Position numbers and translations under genes: made by a program. A stretch of DNA of 57,035 nucleotides from CAYRTD01 sp964426915 (GTDB lineage Bacteria; Bacteroidota; Bacteroidia; Bacteroidales; GCA-2748055), in contig CAYRTD010000007.1 in assembly GCA_964426915.1 (NCBI GenBank), positions 1-57,035 on the forward strand, written 5' to 3'. This document shows, one piece after another, positions 15,156 through 24,706 of this stretch. The notes beneath the pieces were generated by a model. It saw nothing but the letters and a program-made list of their open reading frames with translations. It did no database searches and was not told where the DNA came from. Within the stretch, counting starts at the first letter, position 1. Every line of letters starts with the position of its first letter.

Positions 15156-17636
15156 ATGAAGAACATTTTATTGATTTTTATCCTCTTTGTTTCTGCTGGC
15201 ATTCTGAGCGCACAGACAGGGGAAGGAAGAAGAGAGGCTATGATGAATGCACGGGAGGGAAAAGTAACCGGTACCGTTATTGATTCCCGGGATAACACTC
15301 CAATGGAATTTACCTCTGTTGCTCTTTACAAAAGCCGGGATTCGAGCCTGGTAACAGGTAGTATTACATCAGCCGATGGTAGTTTTATATTAAAAGAGCT
15401 TCCTTACGGGAAGTATTACCTGATGGCAAATTTTATGGGCTATGATAAAAGCTTCAAAGACGAGATAGTCCTTAGTCCCCGTCAAAAGTTTTTTGATGCA
15501 GGAGAAATCCGGCTCAGTTTATCGGCAAAACAGCTGGATGAGGTTGAGGTCATTGCAGATCAGGCTCATGTGCAGTACAAGATAGACAGGAAAGTGATCA
15601 ATGTTGGACAGGACATTAATGCAGCCACGGGAACAGCTGCAGATGTGCTACAGAATACTCCCTCCGTTTCGGTCGATATTGACGGAAATGTAAGTCTCAG
15701 GGGAAGTGAAAACTTCACTGTTCTTGTTGACGGAAAACCCACACCGCTGGATGGCAATGATGCTCTGCAGCAAATACCGGCAAGTGCAATAAGAAATATT
15801 GAGATCATTACCAACCCCTCTGCCAAATACGATCCCGACGGCATGGCCGGTATTATTAATATCGTATCAAAGAAGAATGCCCTGAAGGGATTGTCCGGAT
15901 TAGTTAATGCGAAAATCGGTACCGGAGATAAGTATTCCGGAGATTTCCTCATAAATTACCGCAAAGATAATCTCAATGCTTATATAGGAGCAAATTACAG
16001 GGACGAAACTTACAGTGGGGAAATGTATTATCTGAAAGAGCTGGGTGAAGGGGAGGACAAGCGCTATGATGAACTTACAGGCAGCAGGGACAGACTTCGT
16101 ACCGGAAATGAAGTAAAAGGCGGATTTGATTATAGTTTCAATGATAAAAATACAATTGGATTCTCCGCCGAAGTGGGGAGTCATGAGTTCAGCTCCGGTG
16201 GAATTCAGGAACAACGACTCTATAATGAATCCCTTAGTTATGATAGGTACGTGATATCTGATAATCTTAGCTCTCATGGAGGCGATTATTATAACCTGAA
16301 TTTGAATCATACAAAGAAATTTGATAAGTCGGGGCATGAACTGGTTTCCTTTATAACATTTTCATCACATAAGGGCAAAGATTCTGACAGCCAGGTAGAA
16401 TATCCTGCCGACCCTGACTTTATAATTGATAATGGGCTTACTCCATTCAGTATCCGGACCGGAGAGGAAGGAGATGAATATGAGATACGTGCACAGGTTG
16501 ACTACACTCGTCCATTGGGTGAAAACGGAAAGCTCGAGGCCGGGTACCAGGCAAGGATTGATGATGAGAAGGAAACCTATCTTTTCGAGGAACTTGATCC
16601 TGATCTCAATGAGTGGTCCATTAATGACCGTTTTTCCAGCTCTACTGATTTATTCAGGAATATACAGGCATTATACACCACCTATGGAAATCAGGTTGGT
16701 GAATATAAGTATCAGTTTGGGTTGAGAGGAGAGTATACCGATCGTAGAATTATAAATGCAGAATCGGATAATGCCCTTACCATTAATCGAATAGACTTCT
16801 TTCCAACGGTTCATACATCACGGTCATTCCCTAATGATCATCAGTTGATGGCCTCCTACAGTCGGCGTATTAACCGGCCCAGAGGCTGGTACCTGGAACC
16901 CTTTTTAACATATATGAATTCCACAACATTAAGGAAAGGAAATCCAAACCTGGAACCTGAATATATGAATTCTTTCGAGCTGGGATACCAGAAAGCTTTC
17001 GGATCTTCTTTCATTGCATTTGAGACTTATTATAAAAACACCCTTAATAAAATTGAAAGAATTCAGGAAATATATGATCTGGAAGAAGGTATTACCCTGA
17101 TGACATTCGATAATATCAGCAAAGATCATTCTTTGGGTGCTGAACTAATGTTGAATTTCGCAAGCCTTAAATGGCTTAATCTGAATGCAAGCACCTCATT
17201 GTATCGTTACTGGATTGAAGGAGAAATTAATGATGTGGAAATAGATACACGCAGTACCAACTGGCATTTACGAATGAATTCCACCTTTAATTTTAGTACC
17301 AAAACGCGACTTCAGCTTACGGGTATGTACCTGGGACCCTCGGTTACAGCCCAGGGAAAAAGAGAAGCATTCTTTTTTACAAGTGCTGCAATCAAGCACG
17401 ATTTCTTTGACAGGAAACTATCCGCTACTTTGCAGATCAGGGACATCCTGGGAACAATGAAACATGAGTTCACTTCATATGGTCCGGATTTTAAATCATA
17501 CGTTGAATTTACGCGGGAACCTCAGGTAATTATGCTTTCATTAAGTTATAAGATCAATAACTATCGTCAAAGAAGAAACGGGGGAGGTATGGATTCTGGT
17601 GATAATATGGGAGGCGGTGAAGGTGAGATGTTTTAG
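15156..17636 (+). CDS. TonB-dependent receptor-like outer-membrane protein
   Basis: 826 residues: signal peptide (1-20, ending SAQ), carboxypeptidase-regulatory-like domain at about 35-120 (KVTGTVIDSRDNTPMEFTSVALY), plug domain at about 130-235 (INVGQDINAATGTAADVLQNTPSVSVD...LVDGKP), and an outer-membrane barrel of the OMP_b-brl_3 type. The C-terminus ends in a Gly/Asp/Glu-rich tail (MDSGDNMGGGEGEMF) instead of the aromatic residue usual in barrels. It should be an active importer of a large or scarce ligand; no SusD partner is adjacent and the ligand is unknown. Confidence 0.87.
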   Translation: MKNILLIFILFVSAGILSAQTGEGRREAMMNAREGKVTGTVIDSRDNTPMEFTSVALYKSRDSSLVTGSITSADGSFILKELPYGKYYLMANFMGYDKSFKDEIVLSPRQKFFDAGEIRLSLSAKQLDEVEVIADQAHVQYKIDRKVINVGQDINAATGTAADVLQNTPSVSVDIDGNVSLRGSENFTVLVDGKPTPLDGNDALQQIPASAIRNIEIITNPSAKYDPDGMAGIINIVSKKNALKGLSGLVNAKIGTGDKYSGDFLINYRKDNLNAYIGANYRDETYSGEMYYLKELGEGEDKRYDELTGSRDRLRTGNEVKGGFDYSFNDKNTIGFSAEVGSHEFSSGGIQEQRLYNESLSYDRYVISDNLSSHGGDYYNLNLNHTKKFDKSGHELVSFITFSSHKGKDSDSQVEYPADPDFIIDNGLTPFSIRTGEEGDEYEIRAQVDYTRPLGENGKLEAGYQARIDDEKETYLFEELDPDLNEWSINDRFSSSTDLFRNIQALYTTYGNQVGEYKYQFGLRGEYTDRRIINAESDNALTINRIDFFPTVHTSRSFPNDHQLMASYSRRINRPRGWYLEPFLTYMNSTTLRKGNPNLEPEYMNSFELGYQKAFGSSFIAFETYYKNTLNKIERIQEIYDLEEGITLMTFDNISKDHSLGAELMLNFASLKWLNLNASTSLYRYWIEGEINDVEIDTRSTNWHLRMNSTFNFSTKTRLQLTGMYLGPSVTAQGKREAFFFTSAAIKHDFFDRKLSATLQIRDILGTMKHEFTSYGPDFKSYVEFTREPQVIMLSLSYKINNYRQRRNGGGMDSGDNMGGGEGEMF

Positions 17637-17737
17637 TGCTATGTGTATTTTTTATTAAGTTTTCAATCGTTAAGCAAAGCTGGTCCGATTTTTGTCAATA
17701 TCTTGTAATTTTCTGATGATCTTCATTCACTAAAATT

Positions 17738-20080
17738 ATGAGAAAAGAGTTATTCCTACTTGTCCTTTTGATAATATCTCCGGCTGTACTGGTATACCCA
17801 AATGAAAAGCCGGAAAAATCCTATACCTTATCAGGTCACATCAGGGATGCAGAAACCGGGGAAGAACTTATTGGTGCTACGGTATATGTAAAGGAACTAG
17901 GTGATGGGACGGTTTCAAATTCCTATGGATTTTACTCCCTGACACTTGGAGAGGGGGAGTATACGATAGGATTCTCCTATGTAGGCTATAGAATGCAGGA
18001 ATACAGGATCCACTTCAACAAGGACCATTTTAGAAATATTGAACTTCAGAAATCGCCTTCTCAGCTTGAAGAAGTTACCGTGAGTTCCGGAAAAAAAAAT
18101 AAAAACATTACCAGCCTGGATATGGGGACCACACAGATACCCATTCAATCCATTCGTCAGATACCGGCATTCATGGGAGAAGTGGATGTGATTAAAGCCA
18201 TTCAACTGCTTCCCGGAGTTCAGTCTGCTTCGGAGGGCTCCTCGGGTTTCAGCGTAAGAGGAGGTGGTACAGATCAGAACCTGATATTACTTGACGAAGC
18301 GACGGTTTACAATGCCTCCCATCTCCTGGGGTTTTTTTCTGTTTTTAATAATGATGCGGTAAAAGATGTAAAGCTCTATAAAGGAGATATTCCCGCACGA
18401 TACGGAGGCAGGCTCTCTTCCCTGCTTGATGTCAGAATGAAAGACGGAAACCTGAAAAGACTTTCAGGATCAGGGGGGATAGGTTCAATTTCCAGCCGTC
18501 TTACACTTGAGGGACCTATTATAAAAGACAGAACTTCCTTTTTGCTGGCCGGAAGAAGAACTTATGCTGACCTTTTTCTTCCACTGGCAAAAAATGAAGA
18601 CATCAGGGACAATGAATTATATTTTTATGATTTGAACACCAAGATCAATCATATTATCGACGATAATAACCGCATTTTTCTTTCGGGATATTTTGGCCGG
18701 GATATCTTCTCCAACCAGTTTGCGGGCATGAAATTTGGCAACAAGACACTGACGCTTCGATGGAATCACCTCTTTTCAAAAAAGCTCTTCAGCAACTTCA
18801 GCTTTATTTATTCTGCTTACGATTATGAACTTGGAACCCCTGAAGACCAGCCCAGTGCATTCAGGTGGAACTCGGACCTGAACAATTATGGTTTTAAGAG
18901 TGATTTTACTTACTATGCAAATCCCTTAACTACCTTATATTTCGGATTATCATCCACCTACCATATTTTCACTCCGGGAATCGCGAGAGGACTCGGTGAG
19001 GAGACAATTTTCAATGAGTTTAAGCTACCCGATAATTACGCCCTTGAACATGGGATTTATGCAATGGGTGAGGAAAAAATTGGATACCGCTGGTCGGTTA
19101 AATACGGACTTCGTCTGTCGGTATTTCAGAATATTGGTAAAGCAACAGTCTATAACTACGATGAAAACTTTGAAGCTGTAGATTCAACCGTTCATGGAAA
19201 CGGGGAATTATATAACAATTATGTCGGACTGGAGCCACGCTTAGGGATAAATTACACTATAAATGACAATAATTCCCTTAAAGCCTCATATTCAAGAACC
19301 CGTCAGTATCTTCAGCTCGCGCAGAACAGCACCGCCGGAACTCCCCTGGATATCTGGTTCTCAGCAAGTCCAAATGTGGAACCCCAAATAGCCGATCAGA
19401 TATCTTTAGGTTTCTTTAAAAATCTCCGGGATCATAGCATTGAAACATCGGTGGAAACCTATTATAAAAACATGAAAAACACCATCGACTTCAGGGACCA
19501 TGCGCAACTGCTCTTAAATCCACAGTTGGAAGGAGAAATAAGAACCGGTATTTCATGGTCCTATGGTATAGAATTTTTGGTACGTTTAACAGAAAGAAAA
19601 GTAAATGGATGGATAAGTTATACCTTGTCAAAAACTCAAAGAAAAATCGAGGATATTAATAGTGGAAGATCTTATGATGCGCCCTACGATAAGCCCCATG
19701 ACATTTCAGTTGTTTTGAATTATAACTTATTAAAGGGGTTATCACTGGGCACTAACTGGGTTTTTTCCTCTGGTCTTCCCTATACATTTCCTACAGGGCG
19801 TTATGAAATATTGGGTAAGGTTCTCCCTGTTTACTCCGATCGAAATGAATACCGGTTTGATAACTACCACAGGCTGGACCTTTCACTGAATTACGAAATA
19901 AATAAACCCGGCAGAAGATGGGTAAGTGAATGGAATCTTTCAGTATACAATGTTTACGCCAGGAAAAATACCTGGGCCATTAACTTTGTTCAGGATCCGG
20001 ATGATCCGAACCGTACATTTGCTGAAAAAACCTATCTGTTCTCAGTTATTCCTGCTATCACCTATAATTTCAGTTTTTAA
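17738..20080 (+). CDS. TonB-dependent receptor with carboxypeptidase-regulatory-like domain
   Basis: 780 residues: signal peptide, regulatory-like domain at about 28-110 (YTLSGHIRDAETGEELIGATVYV), plug at about 125-235 (DVIKAIQLLPGVQSASEGSSGFSVRGGGTDQNLILLDEATVYN) and a barrel ending in aromatic AITYNFSF, the classic C-terminal barrel signal. It is one base from a DUF4249 lipoprotein gene. This receptor plus DUF4249 pairing is frequent in Bacteroidota, presumably as importer and surface-exposed partner. Ligand unknown. Confidence 0.93.
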   Translation: MRKELFLLVLLIISPAVLVYPNEKPEKSYTLSGHIRDAETGEELIGATVYVKELGDGTVSNSYGFYSLTLGEGEYTIGFSYVGYRMQEYRIHFNKDHFRNIELQKSPSQLEEVTVSSGKKNKNITSLDMGTTQIPIQSIRQIPAFMGEVDVIKAIQLLPGVQSASEGSSGFSVRGGGTDQNLILLDEATVYNASHLLGFFSVFNNDAVKDVKLYKGDIPARYGGRLSSLLDVRMKDGNLKRLSGSGGIGSISSRLTLEGPIIKDRTSFLLAGRRTYADLFLPLAKNEDIRDNELYFYDLNTKINHIIDDNNRIFLSGYFGRDIFSNQFAGMKFGNKTLTLRWNHLFSKKLFSNFSFIYSAYDYELGTPEDQPSAFRWNSDLNNYGFKSDFTYYANPLTTLYFGLSSTYHIFTPGIARGLGEETIFNEFKLPDNYALEHGIYAMGEEKIGYRWSVKYGLRLSVFQNIGKATVYNYDENFEAVDSTVHGNGELYNNYVGLEPRLGINYTINDNNSLKASYSRTRQYLQLAQNSTAGTPLDIWFSASPNVEPQIADQISLGFFKNLRDHSIETSVETYYKNMKNTIDFRDHAQLLLNPQLEGEIRTGISWSYGIEFLVRLTERKVNGWISYTLSKTQRKIEDINSGRSYDAPYDKPHDISVVLNYNLLKGLSLGTNWVFSSGLPYTFPTGRYEILGKVLPVYSDRNEYRFDNYHRLDLSLNYEINKPGRRWVSEWNLSVYNVYARKNTWAINFVQDPDDPNRTFAEKTYLFSVIPAITYNFSF

Positions 20081-20081
20081 A

Positions 20082-20951
20082 ATGAAAAAGTTTTTTTATG
20101 GCATATTATCCCTTATCCTAACCGCTTCCTGTACCGAGGAAGTAGAAATTGAACTGGATTCCACATTTACCAGACTTGTTGTGTTTGGTGAAATTACAAC
20201 AGATACAACTACTCATGAAGTAGAGTTGAAAAAATCGGCCGATTACTTTTTTAACCAGCCAGCCGAAAGAATAAGCAATGCAAGGGTGGAATTGTCGTAT
20301 TCGGATACCGCCTTTGTTCTTCAGGAAAACCCTGAAGCTCCGGGAATATATCAGACCCCTTCTGATTTTTTTGGTTCTCCGGGTAAAACCTACACACTAA
20401 CTATTGGCGAAGTTGACATTGATGAGGACGGAGAGGATGAAAGCTATACCGCTTCCTCATACCTTGCTCCGATAAATCCAATTGATTCCATAACACTTAT
20501 GTATACTGCCAACAGTTTTTTTTCGGGCTGGGAAATACAAGTTTGGACCTGGGATCCTTTAGGTGTAAAAAATTATTATGTTTTTAAAGCACTTGTGAAT
20601 GGGGTTCTGGTAACAGACACGCTTAATGAACTTATTATTCAGAATGATGATCTTTTTGATGGAAATTATACCTATGGGATAACCTCTCAGTTCCTTATGG
20701 ATTCAGGCGATGAATATCTAAAACCCGGAGATGTTGTGACATTTGAGGCGAATGGTATAACGGAAGAATATTATAATTTTCTTTTGCAGGCACAGACAGA
20801 ATCATTCGGGCAAAATCCTTTGTTCAGTGGTCCGCCTGCAAATGTTTCTACAAATTTAAGCAACGGTGCCCTGGGTTTTTTTACAGCATATTCAGTCTCA
20901 AGAGCAAGCAAAGTTGTTCCTGAAGAGAAACCTTCCGGTTATCGTCCCTGA
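20082..20951 (+). CDS. DUF4249 lipoprotein, partner of the upstream receptor
   Basis: 289 residues from ATG 20,082. A longer frame opens at 19,926 inside the receptor gene, but 20,082 gives a lipoprotein signal (MKKFFYGILSLILTASC, Cys17) and starts one base after the receptor stop, so I prefer it. The DUF4249 features are EVEIELDSTFTRLVVFGEITTDTTTHEVELKKSADYF and a predicted beta-sandwich. It likely assists ligand capture for the receptor; this is inference from gene pairing. Confidence 0.88.
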   Translation: MKKFFYGILSLILTASCTEEVEIELDSTFTRLVVFGEITTDTTTHEVELKKSADYFFNQPAERISNARVELSYSDTAFVLQENPEAPGIYQTPSDFFGSPGKTYTLTIGEVDIDEDGEDESYTASSYLAPINPIDSITLMYTANSFFSGWEIQVWTWDPLGVKNYYVFKALVNGVLVTDTLNELIIQNDDLFDGNYTYGITSQFLMDSGDEYLKPGDVVTFEANGITEEYYNFLLQAQTESFGQNPLFSGPPANVSTNLSNGALGFFTAYSVSRASKVVPEEKPSGYRP

Positions 20952-20998
20952 AATCCCTTAAAAACAAATCATCCTTCACGATTGTTGATTATTATTCA

Positions 20999-21280
20999 GT
21001 GTCTGTCCATAATGTCCGATTTACTCAGTGAGACTATGATTTTGGTTTTCAAAATCATTTAGCCGAACTGATCCCGAGCAATAGCTGAGGGATCTCATCA
21101 GCGGTATTTCCCGGATTACCGGGGACAGGCGTGACCGCTTTCGCTTAAAGCTTGCCTGAAGGCGCAGCGCAGAGTAGCTTCTACGCTCGCGGAAAGCTTC
21201 AGCGACAGCGTGCGGAGGCACAAAGTTTTAATCCACCAAATACATTAGTATACTCGGTTAAAAATTTTTGTGTGCAAATC
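20999..21280. repeat. MITE-like repeat copy with intact left end, decayed right end
   Basis: GTCTGTCCATAATGTCCG at 21,001-21,018 is identical to the left terminal repeat at 6,604. The interior shares the GATCCC...GGGATC hairpin (21,070-21,075 with 21,089-21,094) and the GCTTCAGCGACAGCGTGCGG block (about 21,197-21,216), then the ACATTAGTATAC phrase. After about 21,280 the right terminal repeat is no longer recognisable. The rest of 20,952-21,339 is AT-rich spacer. Confidence 0.65.
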
Positions 21281-21339
21281 TCTTAACTTAAAACATCTGG
21301 CAAAACTGTATATTATTTCTTTTAAACGATTTTCGTATA

Positions 21340-21792
21340 ATGAGAATTTTTAAACTTATTTTGGTCATTCTGACTATCCTTTCAGTAATATTTCTTGGTG
21401 GCGCATTTATTTTGCCTGAAAAACAGTATTTTGCAGAAACCCGTATAGTCGAAACAGACAGGGTTGCGGTTTTTACGAAATTCAAAGAAACATCCCATTT
21501 AAACTCTATACTCTCAGAAATATTGGTTGAACGGCAGATCAGATTTGAACTGAAGGAAGAAGAAAAATTTGAAGAACTTCAGTATTTATTATATATTAAA
21601 GGGTTAAAGGATCCATTAGTTGCCGGATTTATACTCGAAGAGAAAGATGAAGGTACTGAAATAACCGGTTATTTTCATATTGAATCATTGCAATATCCTT
21701 TGGGACGCTGGAAAGGATATTTTATTCCTTTCATGTATAAAAGATCAATTAATGAATTTATCGATCACCTTATAAAATCCTTAACCCAATAA
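21340..21792 (+). CDS. Small membrane-anchored SRPBCC-like protein
   Basis: 150 residues: an N-terminal hydrophobic helix (5-28, FKLILVILTILSVIFLGGAFIL) followed by a domain that suggests the SRPBCC/START-like fold (YFAETRIVETDRVAVFTKFKE; KDEGTEITGYFHIESLQYPLGRWKGYF; C-terminal helix INEFIDHLIKSL). The fold call is from pattern only. It sits 11 bp before zwf and is likely co-transcribed. Confidence 0.55.
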   Translation: MRIFKLILVILTILSVIFLGGAFILPEKQYFAETRIVETDRVAVFTKFKETSHLNSILSEILVERQIRFELKEEEKFEELQYLLYIKGLKDPLVAGFILEEKDEGTEITGYFHIESLQYPLGRWKGYFIPFMYKRSINEFIDHLIKSLTQ

Positions 21793-21803
21793 ACATAAAA
21801 TAT

Positions 21804-23312
21804 ATGAATAAACCCGATTCTCATATTCTGGTGGTATTTGGCGCATCCGGCGACCTTACCTTCAGAAAACTGATCCCGGCACTCCATAAGCTTGGAAAAC
21901 AAAAATTACTACCGGAAAAGATAGCCATTTTGGGTTTAGGAAGAACTAAAATGGAAAATGATGAATTCAGGAATAAAATGAAGGATGCCCTGGAAGAACA
22001 TTCAAATATGAAAAAGACTGAAAAATCATTTCAGGAAAGTTTATATTACCATGCTCTTGATTATAGCCGGCAGACTGACTATAATGATCTCAAAAAGCTT
22101 GTTTCAGAGCTCCGGAAAAAGCACGGGATTGAAAAGAATATTCTCTTTTACCTGGCAACTCCACCAAAACTTTATGAGACGATTTCTGAGAATCTGGCTA
22201 AAGCAGGTCTTAATCATGAGGGAGTAAAATTGATCATTGAAAAGCCCTTTGGCAATAATCTTGAAACCGCTAAAAAACTCAACCGCCATTTGTTAAAATA
22301 TTTTAAGGAAGAACAATTATACCGGATCGATCATTATCTGGGGAAAGAAACCGTACAGAATATTCTGGTTACCCGTTTTTCTAATTCTATTTATGAACCC
22401 ATCTGGAACCGTAATTTCATAAATCATATTGAGATAACCAGTTCCGAATCTATTGGCGTGGAAAATCGTGGAGGATATTACGATCATTCCGGAGCGCTTC
22501 GCGATATGTTGCAAAACCATCTGCTTCAACTTGTGGGGCTTGTTGCAATGGAACCTCCGGTTAATGCAGATTCCGATTCCATTCGGGGAGAAATTGTAAA
22601 AGTATTTAAGGCTTTAAGGCCATTGAGCGAAGATGATATAAAGACCAGTGTTATCCGGGGACAATATCTTGAAAGTATGATGAAGGGCGAGAAGGTAAGC
22701 TCTTACCGGAAAGAAAAGGGTGTTGATGAGAGATCCATGACAGAAACCTTTGCTGCCATCAAATTCTATATTGATAACTGGAGGTGGAATGGAGTCCCTT
22801 TTTATATACGTACAGGGAAAAGACTTCCAACAAGAGTGACTGAGATCGTAATCCATTTCAAGGACACCCCCCATCATATTTTTTGCAGAAGTGACGGCTT
22901 GCCAAATGATCTTAATCAGCTTATTATCCGAATACAACCCGATGAAGGAGTCTTAATGAAATTTGGAATGAAAGTACCGGGTGCAGGATTTTCTGTTCAA
23001 ACGGTGAATATGGATTTTCATTATTCCTCACTTTCAGATAAAGAGCTGCCCGAAGCTTATGAACGTCTCCTGCTCGATTGTATGTTAAACGATTCAACTC
23101 TCTATTCAAGAGCCGATGCTGTTGAACTTACCTGGGAGTTTATTGATCCTGTATTAAGGGCATGGAGAAAGAATAAAAACATTCCTCTATATGGATATCC
23201 GGCAGGTACATGGGGTCCTGATGTTGCTGACGATTTAATAGAAGAATCTGAGTTAACCTGGCGGTATCCCTGTAAGAACCTGGCCGACGACGGAATTTAT
23301 TGTGAATTATAA
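21804..23312 (+). CDS. zwf: Glucose-6-phosphate 1-dehydrogenase
   Basis: 502 residues, normal for the family. The Rossmann motif VFGASGDLTFRKLIPAL lies at 10-26 and the substrate-binding signature YRIDHYLGKETVQN at 173-186. The C-terminal domain has DFHYSSLSDKELPEAYERLL and ends ...YPAGTWGPDVADDLIEESE. It oxidises glucose-6-phosphate to 6-phosphogluconolactone in the pentose phosphate pathway, making NADPH. The usual gnd and pgl neighbours are absent from this window. A strong terminator follows. Confidence 0.97.
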   Translation: MNKPDSHILVVFGASGDLTFRKLIPALHKLGKQKLLPEKIAILGLGRTKMENDEFRNKMKDALEEHSNMKKTEKSFQESLYYHALDYSRQTDYNDLKKLVSELRKKHGIEKNILFYLATPPKLYETISENLAKAGLNHEGVKLIIEKPFGNNLETAKKLNRHLLKYFKEEQLYRIDHYLGKETVQNILVTRFSNSIYEPIWNRNFINHIEITSSESIGVENRGGYYDHSGALRDMLQNHLLQLVGLVAMEPPVNADSDSIRGEIVKVFKALRPLSEDDIKTSVIRGQYLESMMKGEKVSSYRKEKGVDERSMTETFAAIKFYIDNWRWNGVPFYIRTGKRLPTRVTEIVIHFKDTPHHIFCRSDGLPNDLNQLIIRIQPDEGVLMKFGMKVPGAGFSVQTVNMDFHYSSLSDKELPEAYERLLLDCMLNDSTLYSRADAVELTWEFIDPVLRAWRKNKNIPLYGYPAGTWGPDVADDLIEESELTWRYPCKNLADDGIYCEL

Positions 23313-23319
23313 AAAAAAA

Positions 23320-23352
23320 CCGCCCCGGAAACGGGACGGCTTTGATTTCTTT
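23320..23352 (+). terminator. Terminator between convergent zwf and the Arg/Ser-rich gene
   Basis: CCGCCCCG (23,320-23,327) pairs with CGGGACGG (23,332-23,339) at 7 of 8 positions across a GAAA tetraloop. It is preceded by nine A's and followed by a T-rich run, so it can serve both strands. Confidence 0.8.
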
Positions 23353-23367
23353 CTTGTCTTATTTTGT

Positions 23368-24411
23368 CTAGTAAACCCTTAACTGACTTCTTTTTTTGAT
23401 AAACATTTCAGGTTTTCCTTCGAATATGCTTATCAAACCGGTGGCTGCTATGTGTCTTCCGGCAAAAAATCTTTGAGGCGACCTGCTGTACCTTCTCGCA
23501 TCACTTCTGTCCAGTACGATTGAAAAATCCTGGTAGGGATAAGGTCCGCCTATGTAAAGGTAATATTCTCTGGTTCCAGGGGAGTACCACACATCATAAA
23601 CCTCACCATAAACTCTTGCTACTTCTCCTATGTAACTACCTGCATCGTAGGCTGATATTGTTGGAATGCGGTATCCCATCGGATAGTACCAGAGATTATA
23701 CTCAGGATAGAGATAAACATATTCTCTGTACATATTATGAGTCCAGATAATCGACCGCCTGGGAGGGGTTCTGTAAATATAGTGCTTCCGTCTGTACTCA
23801 ATGGGTCTGTGTGAATAATGGGTTTTTGGAGCAGGCCTTACCACCCTTCGTTCGGGACGATAGGTATAGGTCCTTCTTCTGGATTCATATTCGCGACCGG
23901 TTCTTGGCCTGTAGGTTTCATCACGACCATCATTTCTTCTTTTTGCATCCTTTACCCTCGCATTCCTGGAAGGATTATTATGCTCCACACGTGGACGCGT
24001 AGTTCCCGATTCCCGGTTCTGGTATACAGGTCGCCGATTCGTCTGTCTATCAGGCTCTCTGACATCTCTTGTACCTGATTTATTGTCTTCATATCTCCTT
24101 GCCGGGGGAGAAGGATTCGCTTGTCTGTTGTTTCCTGAATTGGAACGCCCCGGAGGTGCCACTTCTCTGTTACTTCTTTCTGTGCGGGAAGGAGATGACG
24201 AATTAGCTTTTGAATTATTTTCCCTGGTCGGTCGGGTTCTCTGAGCCGGAGTAGACCGGTTGCTACGCTCCTGAGAATTTCTGGATCTGGTTACTTTTTC
24301 TTTTTTTTCAGGCTCGGTGCGGGTAGTTCTTTCAGACCTGCTCCTGTTGCTCTGTGCACTCACTGTGAAAGCTATGAGCAATATTGCTGTTATTAGTGTT
24401 AAATGTTTCAT
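23368..24411 (-). CDS. Exported Arg/Ser-rich protein with C-terminal OB-fold-like domain
   Basis: 347 residues: signal peptide (MKHLTLITAILLIAFTVSAQ), then about 200 residues of low-complexity, highly basic sequence rich in Arg, Ser, Asn, Thr and Pro. A compact domain follows at about 250-345 (GEVARVYGEVYDVWYSPG, YLYIGGPYPYQDFSIVL, FFAGRHIAATGLIS, KPEMFIKK). That final part has the strand pattern of the bacterial OB-fold found in exported Bacteroidota proteins. The basic region suggests binding to an anionic polymer such as DNA or polysaccharide; this is inference. It is convergent with zwf. Confidence 0.65.
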   Translation of the reverse strand: MKHLTLITAILLIAFTVSAQSNRSRSERTTRTEPEKKEKVTRSRNSQERSNRSTPAQRTRPTRENNSKANSSSPSRTERSNREVAPPGRSNSGNNRQANPSPPARRYEDNKSGTRDVREPDRQTNRRPVYQNRESGTTRPRVEHNNPSRNARVKDAKRRNDGRDETYRPRTGREYESRRRTYTYRPERRVVRPAPKTHYSHRPIEYRRKHYIYRTPPRRSIIWTHNMYREYVYLYPEYNLWYYPMGYRIPTISAYDAGSYIGEVARVYGEVYDVWYSPGTREYYLYIGGPYPYQDFSIVLDRSDARRYSRSPQRFFAGRHIAATGLISIFEGKPEMFIKKRSQLRVY

Positions 24412-24706
24412 GACTCTGAGGTTTTATGAGGTTCTGTAATTTTTATAAATCAAAATCTCTGCCAAAAAACTGCAGACATAGCTTTCAGTTCAGGTTTTAG
24501 GCTTTCAACTAGCTGAATACCTGATATTAGTAGCTAATATTTATTTTTTTTTACCGGCAGTGTTCTTTAGTATAATAAGATAGAAAAAGCAGGAAAAAGA
24601 ATTGATAACAAAAAGTAACTCTATTTTGAATCACAAATGGTAGAATTACGTATGAATTTAAGTGTATATACTATAATATATCGAAAAAGGAGACGTATTA
24701 GATAAT

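Noticed and set aside
19926..20081. Upstream start for the DUF4249 gene
   Set aside because: It would add 52 residues inside the receptor gene and remove the lipoprotein signal; the ATG at 20,082 has both the signal and the expected spacing.
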